In this document: positions 26,373 through 35,018 of the stretch, one piece after another
Layout of the letters: every line of letters starts with the position of its first letter
Numbering within the stretch: position 1 is the stretch's first letter
From: Bacteroidales bacterium
Lineage (GTDB): Bacteria > Bacteroidota > Bacteroidia > Bacteroidales > VadinHA17
Reading direction: 5' to 3'
Length of the DNA stretch: 35,018 nucleotides
Assembly: GCA_021157415.1 (NCBI GenBank)
Contig: JAGGWN010000041.1
Span: forward strand, 1-35,018
Made by a program: the position numbers and the translations under genes
The notes under the pieces: generated by a model
Told to the model about the DNA's origin: nothing
Databases searched by the model: none
Seen by the model: the letters and a program-made list of their open reading frames with translations, nothing else

Positions 26373-27377
26373 TTATGTAATTTCCTGCAGAGTTACCGGT
26401 CTCTTACCGGCACTTTTGAAGATCGCTTCTATCACTCTCATATTGTGAAGTGCATCATCCAACGGAGTAGGCACAGGCTTGTTCTCAAGTAAAGCCAGGG
26501 AAAAAGCATCCGTCATCAGCATATACTGATCCACGGCGGTTGTCTTGAATATTTTTTCTCCTTTTTCATACTTGTAATAAATGGTAGCAGGTTTATCCGG
26601 AAGGGGATTAAAAGGAAGAGGCAGTTTTATCTGTCCGGTTGTTCCTGTGACCAGCAAATATTGATCTTCAAACATGAGGGTAGAACTGGTGAAAAGGGAG
26701 GTACCCTGCTCAAATTTCATCACTGCCGATGCCATACGGTCCACCTGAAACACAGGGTCGGTTTCCAGGATCCCAAAAACCTCTACAGGTTCTTCGTCGA
26801 AAAGATAACGGGCTGATGAAATGCTGTAACAACCGATATCCAGAATGCTTCCCCCGCCATATTCGCGGTAGTTACGGTAATCTTCAACGTCATCATTGAA
26901 ATAAGTGAACGAGGAGATAACGGTACGTATCTTACCGATCATTCCTTTGGCGATCATTTGCCTGACTTGGTCCCATTGCGGATGAAAGCGATACATAAAG
27001 GCTTCCATAACCCGGATGTGGGGATATTTCTTTACGGTATCCAGCAGATGCAGTGTTTCTTTGAGTGTTGGAGCGATAGGTTTTTCACACAAGACGTGCT
27101 TTCCGGCCAGGACTGCTTTTTCTGTCCAGGGGACATGCAGGTGATTGGGTAACGGATTGTAGATAGCATCTACCTCCGGGTCCTTCAGCAAAGCTTCATA
27201 CGAACCGTAAAACGTAGGAATGGAAAATCGTTTGGCCACCGTCCGGGCTTTCCTTATATCTCTTGAAGCGAGGGCTTTTATTTCACTGTATTTCCCTGCC
27301 CGCAAAGCAGGGATTACTTTATCTACTCCTATTCTGGCGGTGCTAAGGATTCCCCAACGGATTTTTTCTTTTTTCAT
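26373..27377 (-). CDS. Gfo/Idh/MocA family NAD(P)-dependent oxidoreductase
   Basis: A 334-residue sugar- or polyol-type dehydrogenase. The N-terminal Rossmann fold is shown by IRWGILSTARIGVDKVIPAL. The Gfo/Idh/MocA signature follows: DAIYNPLPNHLHVPWTEKAVLAGKHV up to VLCEKPIAPTLKET, with the catalytic-region lysine of EKP. The C-terminal beta-sheet domain contains GGGSILDIGCYSISSARYLF, the usual position of the Asp-x-x-x-His/Tyr substrate residues. I use the ATG at 27375-27377 (MKKEKIRW). The open frame extends 58 codons further upstream into lacZ, but that part has no family similarity. It begins 17 bases after the beta-galactosidase stop, so it probably shares that transcript; an internal promoter is also possible. 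The substrate is unknown. Confidence 0.93.
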   Translation of the reverse strand: MKKEKIRWGILSTARIGVDKVIPALRAGKYSEIKALASRDIRKARTVAKRFSIPTFYGSYEALLKDPEVDAIYNPLPNHLHVPWTEKAVLAGKHVLCEKPIAPTLKETLHLLDTVKKYPHIRVMEAFMYRFHPQWDQVRQMIAKGMIGKIRTVISSFTYFNDDVEDYRNYREYGGGSILDIGCYSISSARYLFDEEPVEVFGILETDPVFQVDRMASAVMKFEQGTSLFTSSTLMFEDQYLLVTGTTGQIKLPLPFNPLPDKPATIYYKYEKGEKIFKTTAVDQYMLMTDAFSLALLENKPVPTPLDDALHNMRVIEAIFKSAGKRPVTLQEIT

Positions 27378-27394
27378 ATGTTTAGAATTATTTA

Positions 27395-30625
<3,231 letters not shown>

Positions 30626-30741
30626 AGAGCAAGCAGATTTATCCTGCGAAAACATACGGTTCATTTGTATCAGTTGTGCAATATGTATTATTCCATGCAT
30701 CAGATGGTTCCCTTGTACGGCGAAAGAGAATCTGTTTACAT

Positions 30742-30793
30742 CTACGTAGGAGCCTGTTCTTGCCTACGTAGGTGATTTTTTACAGCTACGTAG
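30742..30793. repeat. Three CTACGTAG palindromes with exact 22-bp period
   Basis: The perfect 8-base palindrome ctacgtag occurs at 30742-30749, 30764-30771 and 30786-30793. The starts are exactly 22 bases apart, about two helical turns. The 14 bases between copies are not conserved apart from a T-rich tendency in copies 2 and 3. This pattern suggests operator boxes lying on one face of the helix between lacZ and msrB. Confidence 0.8.
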
Positions 30794-30874
30794 TATGTTT
30801 TTTTAACCTGGTTTTGCAGACTCATCTAAATTGAACAGAGAAAGTAAAATCATTCTTGGAACGTTAAAAGAGAA

Positions 30875-31369
30875 ATGAATTATTTTGATATACTTTTGAT
30901 CTTTTTCTTATCTGCTTTTTCTGTTTATCAGGGTGTTGGTTTTCCAGAAAACGATTCAATAATAGACGGCAAAATCATGGGATATAATAAATTGAGTCCG
31001 GAGGAAGAACGGGTTATTCTGTATAAAGGAACGGAAAGGCCTTTTACCGGAAAGTATAATGATTTTTTTGAAGACGGCACTTATCATTGTAAATGTTGCG
31101 GGGCAGCCTTGTATAAATCAAATGCAAAATTTGACGGGCATTGTGGCTGGCCTTCTTTTGATGATGAAATTGACGGAGCTGTAAAGCGCATACCTGATGC
31201 AGACGGACGAAGGACCGAAATTGTTTGTACTCATTGCGGAGCTCATCTGGGACATGTTTTTCTCGGGGAAGGCTTTACCGATAAAAACACACGGCATTGT
31301 GTCAATTCAATATCCCTTTCATTTACTCCAATCATTCGTTTCAAAGGGCAAGACAAAACCAAAAAATAA
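30875..31369 (+). CDS. msrB: Peptide-methionine (R)-S-oxide reductase, probably exported
   Basis: MsrB reduces the R form of methionine sulfoxide in proteins. After a hydrophobic N-terminus (residues 4-21, ILLIFFLSAFSVYQ), probably a signal peptide, the MsrB domain spans about 38-158. It starts KLSPEEERVILYKGTERPFTGKY. It has two zinc-binding C-x-x-C pairs (CKCCGAAL and CTHCGAHLGHVF), CGWPSFDD, and the catalytic cysteine in TRHCVNSISLSF. No msrA domain is fused. The predicted export points to repair of oxidised envelope proteins. Its 3' end overlaps by ten bases the relic of an outer-membrane gene on the other strand. Confidence 0.94.
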   Translation: MNYFDILLIFFLSAFSVYQGVGFPENDSIIDGKIMGYNKLSPEEERVILYKGTERPFTGKYNDFFEDGTYHCKCCGAALYKSNAKFDGHCGWPSFDDEIDGAVKRIPDADGRRTEIVCTHCGAHLGHVFLGEGFTDKNTRHCVNSISLSFTPIIRFKGQDKTKK

Positions 31370-31557
31370 TTTCCGAGATGAGTATCCTGTTTCACAGTCA
31401 GAGGCTGTTGGTAGGTTTTGTATCCCGGATAAATTACCTGTAAGATACATTTTCCCTCGTTTTATCCATCACCCTTCCCGTTACACTGTATTGAGCCCCC
31501 ACAGGAAGTGTTCCCGGCAGAAGAAGAAAAACCAACAAAAAACTTCCCCATCCTCAT
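31360..31557 (-). pseudogene. Eroded N-terminus of an outer-membrane protein (signal peptide plus carboxypeptidase-like regulatory domain)
   Basis: The 300-base gap between msrB and the serine hydrolase is not empty. On the minus strand ATG AGG ATG (31557-31549) begins a frame that, after removing one T from a T6 run (31542-31537), reads MRMGKFLLVFLLLPGTLPVG and then AQYSVTGRVMDKTRENVSYR before a TAA at 31436-31434. That is a signal peptide followed by the first strand of a CarboxypepD_reg-like domain, as at the N-terminus of TonB-dependent receptors. In another frame 31437-31360 reads VIYPGYKTYQQPLTVKQD then THLGNYFL, matching the end of such a domain. About 30-40 codons between the two parts and everything after are missing. 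It cannot be functional. The identification is from motif pattern only. Confidence 0.6.
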
Positions 31558-31645
31558 TTCAATAGAATATCCATCAGGTTCCATAAAGCTTTTTGTATTT
31601 AACAATTTTTAACGTACGGTAATCATGATCTGTGCATAAAGATTT

Positions 31646-31653
31646 TATTTTTG
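31646..31653 (+). promoter_or_regulatory. Candidate -7 element for the serine hydrolase gene
   Basis: TATTTTTG matches TAnnTTTG exactly, 20 bases before the ATG at 31674. A clear -33 element is not seen. Confidence 0.4.
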
Positions 31654-31673
31654 AATAAATTCAAGTCAGTCCA

Positions 31674-32530
31674 ATGATGAGAAACGACGTATTTACCGGG
31701 ATGTTTATCCTGGGGTTGTTTTTAACGGGTCTTTTGTACAGGACAGATGCCCAGGAAATGTCTCCGGACTATATCCGGCATGCGGTAAGCGCGGTTGAGA
31801 CAATGCTCACCAGCGACAAAGCTGCCGCGATAGACACTTTTATTGACGAGGATATGATTCCCGGCAAAGTTGCTGACCGGGCTGCGTTTGCCAGGAGATT
31901 ACAGGTCTTACGCAGTGCAGTGCATGGTCTTTTTGACGATATTTCGATTGAAGCTGAACCGGATGGCGTGCGTATGATCCTGTCTGACGGTATGGTGGAG
32001 AAACAGATCAAAATCGAGATTGCGCAGCAGGGTATTTCAGATATTTATCTGTTGCCTCCTGAAAAACCGATGATTCTGAACCGGGATAATCTTACCGAAA
32101 CCTTTGACAGTCTTGAAGCAGCCGGGGTGGCCGGCGTGGTGTATGTCAGACTTCATGGCAATGTCATTCTTAAACGGGCTTTTGGCATGGCCAATAAAGA
32201 ATTGGAAATTCCAAATACGCTGAATACCGTGTTCGGGACGGGTTCGCGGCCGATTGATTATATGGTGGCGGCGATTATGCTGCTGGATCAGCAGGGATAT
32301 ATCCGGCTGGATGATCCCGTTGACAAATACTTTCATGATGTACCTCAGGATAAGCAGACCCTGACCATCCGGCATCTGATGACCGGTCAGTCCGGACTTC
32401 TTCCATACAAAAGAGGATTGGGACCCTGATCTTGCCTGGGTGGACCGGGAAACTGCAGAGCGAAGGATATTGTTACAGGAGCTGCTTTTTCCTCCCGGAA
32501 GCAGCAGGAAACACTCACATGGAGCTTTTG
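31674..32530 (+). pseudogene. Frameshifted and truncated serine hydrolase (beta-lactamase fold)
   Basis: The frame from 31674 to 32429 encodes 251 residues. A signal peptide (about 1-27, ending TDAQ) precedes a domain of about 100 residues and the start of a class C beta-lactamase/esterase fold (VVYVRLHGNVILKRAFGMAN, LDDPVDKYFHDVPQDKQTLT, IRHLMTGQSGL). It stops prematurely. Skipping one A of the A4 run at 32409-32412 restores the family continuation (EDWDPDLAWVDRETAERRIL, then LQELLFPPGSSRKHSHGAF) in the next frame. After about 32525 the resemblance ends; the Y-x-N and later catalytic parts, some 200 residues, are absent. The active-site S-x-x-K position reads GSRPIDY, without the lysine. The break coincides with the change to foreign-looking DNA. 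Loss may be real or partly a sequencing error. Confidence 0.75.
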
Positions 32531-32686
32531 TCCAAGCCGCTGATGCCTTCGGAGTTCTCGTCCATCACGCCGCCTGCCTGCCCAGGCAGGACAGCGGAGC
32601 TGCGTCAAGTGTAAGCGCTGGTTAGCCCGCCAGGCTTGAGATAATGCAGGTCGTTGTCCTTCCCGTTCAGGTATCTCATGCTGCCG
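32531..32686. other. Junction region with attC-like half site and 8-bp-arm palindrome
   Basis: No gene is seen. It contains a perfect inverted repeat cctgcctg-cc-caggcagg (32573-32590). On the minus strand GGGCTAAC (32628-32621) is followed by CAGCGCTTACACTTGACGC, which looks like the R''/spacer/L'' arm of an integron attC site. The partner arm is not recognisable. This lies 59 bases downstream of the stop of the acyltransferase-like gene and directly abuts the truncated serine hydrolase. Confidence 0.45.
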
Positions 32687-34174
32687 TCAAAGCGATATGT
32701 TTTGCTTGCATTTTGATACCGCCTTTGTCAGAGGGTTGAAGAGAATAAAGAATACCAGCCCGACCAGGGCAATCCAGCCGGTCCAGTCGCCAAGGCGAAC
32801 GGCGAGTGCACCCCCTGTTCCCAGAGGCACATCGGCAACCACAACCTGACCGGTCTTGTCACCACCTGGCGTGATCGCGGCCGCGATGTTTCGCCCGTAT
32901 GGATCAATGACCACCGAATTGTTTCCGCTGCAATCAGACTTGACCATGGCGACGCGGTTCTCAATCGCGCGGAAAACCAGATGCGGGTAGTGCTTGGTGG
33001 CAATTTCAGGCCAGTCGTGTGAGGGTACCAGGATCAGCTGTGCACCATTACGAGTGACCTTGCGAGTCGTATTGGTGAAATCGAGGTCGTAACAGATGAT
33101 CGTGCCAATTCTGCCCAGAGGCGTATCGTAGACCGGATATGTCCCGCGTGTTGGGCTGCTCTCCCCGGCGAAGGTGAGGGGATGATCTTTGCCATAGACG
33201 CCCAGAAACCGTCCATCAGGCGCCAGCAGAGTAGTTTCGTTGCGCCAGCTGGTGTCTGTTACGTTGACAAAGTAGCCCAGAGCCAGATATGCATTGGTTT
33301 CGGTTGCCAGTTGGCGGAATTCGGCGGTGTTTGTGACCTGGGGATCGCCCTCAATCGCCATTTCCGGCCAGACAATGATCTGTGCGCCCTGCTGGGCTGC
33401 CTGACGAGTGAGTTCAGCGAATTTGTCCACTGAATGCCAGAAAGGCGTCCCTGCATCGTAGTGCAGCGCGGCGACTCGAACCGTCGCAGTGGCAGGTGTG
33501 CGGAAGAGAACCAGGCTGATACTGATCCACGCTATCAGTACGGCGAGTAGACCCAAGCCCCATTTGCGTACCGGCCTACTGGCGAGGGGCCGAACATTTG
33601 GGTCCAGTTTCCAGCGCTTGTCGAAGAGGTATAACGTACCCAGCCCCAACCCATAGTTGACAAACATGATGAGCAGGCCGAGGCCAAAGATACCAAAGAT
33701 GCTGACCGGCTGGATAAACCACGGCTGACCATGGAGTGTATTGGCGACGAAAGCCCACGTGCCCATGATGGGAATGAAACTGCGAATCATCTCGATTCCC
33801 ACCCAGGTGAATGCGCCATACCAGACAAACCAGCGGTAGCTGGTGCGTTCGTGGAAAGTGCGCACACCGCTATCGGCGAAAAAAATGATGACGCCGATAA
33901 TCAGCGGGAGCCAGGTCATGTAGATACCACTACCGGCGAAAATGGGAGTGAGGTAGCCGCCCAACCAGCCGCCGATGGTTATGGCCGAAGCCAGACTGGA
34001 GACTCGGCGTGGCATGACTCTGAATTGGGCAACCAGCATCGGCACGAAACCAGCCCAGATGAACGGCCAAAAACCATAGGGCGGGAAGGATATAGTCAGT
34101 AGGATTGCGCTGGCAACCGAAAGGAGGATGCCAATTCCAATGCGGGACCAGAAGGTTCTATTGACCATAGCCAT
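32687..34174 (-). CDS. Apolipoprotein N-acyltransferase-like membrane protein with C-N hydrolase (nitrilase) domain
   Basis: A 495-residue protein. The N-terminal half has six or so membrane segments in about residues 10-225 (IGIGILLSVASAILLTISF, PPYGFWPFIWAGFVPML, and others). A nitrilase-superfamily domain follows, with the Glu-Lys-Cys triad in VWPEMAIEGDP, YGKDHPLTFAGE and IICYDLDFTNTTR. A final membrane segment is near 465-485. This is the layout of Lnt, which N-acylates lipoproteins, though an unrelated amidase role is possible. By eye GC is clearly higher than in the chromosomal genes. An AGGAG Shine-Dalgarno lies 8 bases before the ATG (34187-34183), unlike the Bacteroidota genes here. 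The flanking gttagccc/gggctaac motifs suggest an integron-type gene cassette. Confidence 0.85.
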   Translation of the reverse strand: MAMVNRTFWSRIGIGILLSVASAILLTISFPPYGFWPFIWAGFVPMLVAQFRVMPRRVSSLASAITIGGWLGGYLTPIFAGSGIYMTWLPLIIGVIIFFADSGVRTFHERTSYRWFVWYGAFTWVGIEMIRSFIPIMGTWAFVANTLHGQPWFIQPVSIFGIFGLGLLIMFVNYGLGLGTLYLFDKRWKLDPNVRPLASRPVRKWGLGLLAVLIAWISISLVLFRTPATATVRVAALHYDAGTPFWHSVDKFAELTRQAAQQGAQIIVWPEMAIEGDPQVTNTAEFRQLATETNAYLALGYFVNVTDTSWRNETTLLAPDGRFLGVYGKDHPLTFAGESSPTRGTYPVYDTPLGRIGTIICYDLDFTNTTRKVTRNGAQLILVPSHDWPEIATKHYPHLVFRAIENRVAMVKSDCSGNNSVVIDPYGRNIAAAITPGGDKTGQVVVADVPLGTGGALAVRLGDWTGWIALVGLVFFILFNPLTKAVSKCKQNISL

Positions 34175-34499
34175 TTCTTTGTCTCCTAATCAGGTGAATT
34201 TGGGTAGAATCCATCAATAGCAAGACCGAAGCGGGCTAACATAAGATTATGTGTACGAATGAAAAAAGCAAAAGTTGCTCTTCATGACTACCTGATCCAT
34301 GTCGCTTGTTCAATGTTAACGGTTTATTATTCGTAAATTTAATCATATTTTCTCATTATTTTTTTTTATGTTGCTCGTTTTGGCTACCCGGACTAAAACA
34401 ACAGTAGTTTTTAGTTCTTATTATTTTCCTCTTTCCAAAAACTTACCGATAACTTCTTAATAAACACCATCCCAGGAGTTATATCAAGGTCATTTTTGT
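34175..34499. other. Non-coding AT-rich stretch in the presumed cassette region
   Basis: The first 65 bases are the leader of the acyltransferase-like gene, ending at gggctaac (34233-34240), the presumed cassette boundary. A small palindrome acataa-ga-ttatgt (34239-34252) follows. From about 34250 to 34499 the DNA is AT-rich and I find no ORF with protein-like features on either strand. It could be an empty or decayed cassette. Confidence 0.6.
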
Positions 34500-34574
34500 G
34501 GGCAGAACGACCAAACTCACCGGTGGCAATGGAGCACATCGGAATTGCCGACCGGTGAAGCGCCTTGTTAGCCC
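34500..34574 (-). repeat. attC-like integron recombination site (75 bp imperfect inverted repeat)
   Basis: Read on the minus strand there are seven blocks. The first is GGGCTAAC (34574-34567, R''-like), then an 8-base unpaired spacer. The arm tcaccggt-C-ggcaat (34558-34544) and a 13-base terminal loop follow. The return arm attgcc-accggtga (34530-34517) comes next, then a second 8-base unpaired spacer, and GTTCTGCCC (34508-34500, R'-like). The inner arms pair perfectly over 14 bases except for one extra-helical base (34550). The outer boxes pair as GGGC/GCCC and AAC/GTT around a small mismatch. Paired R box, symmetric unpaired spacer, L box with an extra-helical base and a terminal loop are the defining attC features. 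It begins nine bases after the permease stop, exactly where a cassette attC belongs. Confidence 0.7.
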
Positions 34575-34583
34575 TTTGACAAG

Positions 34584-35018
34584 TCACAACACGGCATCTG
34601 CTTGATGCAAAAGAAAATATAAACCTATTGATACAAGCAATGCTACATAGCCCATTAAAAGGAATCTTGCAGCAAAGATTGCCGTATTATTTGCATCTTC
34701 ATGTGTAACGTATATTTTGTAGGCTATAAGATTTGCCAACGAACCAAATAAGCTACCAAACCCACCTGCATTTGCACCCCATAATAATGCTTGCCAATTC
34801 GATGTAAATTTTGCAAACAATAATGTTGCCGGAACATTACTCATGACTTGGCTTGCTAAAGCTGATAATAGAAAAATATGCCCAGAATGGCTTATTTCAG
34901 AAGCCAGCATAGTCCTTAGATTGTCAGCAATACCAAAAAAGAACAGGAAACTGAAAAGTAATGCATAATCAACACGCAAGGCTTTTCGGTCAAATATGAG
35001 CGCAAAAAGGATGACAAC
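34584..35018 (-). CDS. SLC13/ArsB-type anion permease, C-terminal part (5' end outside window)
   Basis: The frame is open to the right edge and covers the last 144 residues. Three to four membrane segments are seen (VVILFALIFDR, YALLFSFLFFFGIADNL, a central one, and LLMGYVALLVSIGLYFLL). They surround the family-typical re-entrant motif SQVMSNVPATLLFAKFTSN, followed by LLWGANAGGFGSLFGSLANLIA. This is the SNVPA...GGxGS pattern of the SLC13/citrate/ArsB ion-transporter superfamily. The transported ion cannot be named. By eye it is more AT-rich than the neighbouring acyltransferase-like gene. Its TGA at 34586-34584 is nine bases from the attC-like site. Confidence 0.85.
   Translation of the reverse strand, partial: VVILFALIFDRKALRVDYALLFSFLFFFGIADNLRTMLASEISHSGHIFLLSALASQVMSNVPATLLFAKFTSNWQALLWGANAGGFGSLFGSLANLIAYKIYVTHEDANNTAIFAARFLLMGYVALLVSIGLYFLLHQADAVL

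Noticed and set aside
30742-30793. CRISPR-like array from three regularly spaced repeats
   Set aside because: The repeat unit is only 8 bp and the spacers 14 bp, far too short for CRISPR, and no cas genes are present.
31197-31565. A 122-codon plus-strand open frame after msrB
   Set aside because: It starts inside msrB in another frame, and its later part is antisense to the better-supported outer-membrane relic.
32616-32700. A short minus-strand frame reading YRFDGSMRYLNGKDNDLHYL
   Set aside because: It looks protein-like, but it is short, starts inside the acyltransferase-like gene in another frame, and I could not link it to a family.
34233-34574. gggctaac and gttagccc as terminal inverted repeats of one 342-bp mobile element
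   Set aside because: No transposase or target duplication is seen, and the inner hairpin at 34500-34574 already pairs the right-hand copy as an attC-like site.

Overview
The window looks like the chromosome of a Bacteroidota member, most likely order Bacteroidales or Marinilabiliales. The reasons are a fused murF-alr gene, a secreted protein with a type IX secretion (T9SS) sorting domain, the tgt-lptG pair, a stand-alone PASTA protein, promoters of the Bacteroidota type (TTTG, about 19-21 bases, TAnnTTTG), and almost no Shine-Dalgarno sequences. By eye the DNA from 1 to 31 kb is of even, mid-range GC.

Layout. 1-10.5 kb: gcvP (5' end outside the window) runs convergently into a leftward block: glycosyltransferase, sigma factor, rsmG; rpmH; PASTA protein, T9SS cargo protein, rluD-like gene; AbrB-like gene, ddl. 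10.7-15.1 kb: rightward tgt-lptG, then a biotin-dependent (de)carboxylase pair. 15.1-19.7 kb: ispE (-), dnaB (+), a HAD phosphatase (-) and a DEAD-box helicase (+); the last two diverge from a perfectly palindromic double promoter. 19.7-20.0 kb: a cluster of inverted repeats and a small HEAT-like ORF. 20.1-26.4 kb: phosphoethanolamine-transferase-like gene (-), an operon of a conserved unknown gene and rsmI (-), then tdk and murF-alr (+). 26.4-30.6 kb: an exported GH2 beta-galactosidase followed by a Gfo/Idh/MocA oxidoreductase (-). 30.9-31.4 kb: msrB.

From about 31.4 kb to the right edge the character changes. There is an eroded relic of an outer-membrane-protein N-terminus, a frameshifted and truncated serine hydrolase, and then DNA of visibly different composition. 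That DNA holds an apolipoprotein N-acyltransferase-like gene with a real Shine-Dalgarno, a non-coding AT-rich stretch, and the 3' part of an SLC13/ArsB-type permease. A 75-bp imperfect inverted repeat 9 bases after the permease stop has the full architecture of an integron attC site. The 8-mer gttagccc/gggctaac recurs at both ends of the acyltransferase-like gene in the orientation expected of a gene cassette. My main hypothesis is that the right end is the tail of an integron-like cassette array reading leftward, abutting decayed chromosomal genes. An assembly join at about 32.5 kb is the chief alternative.

Functionally the core part is housekeeping. It covers peptidoglycan precursors (ddl, murF-alr), lipid A and envelope (lptG, phosphoethanolamine transferase), translation and tRNA/rRNA modification (tgt, rsmG, rsmI, rluD, rpmH), replication (dnaB), nucleotide salvage (tdk), isoprenoids (ispE), glycine cleavage (gcvP) and acyl-CoA carboxylation.
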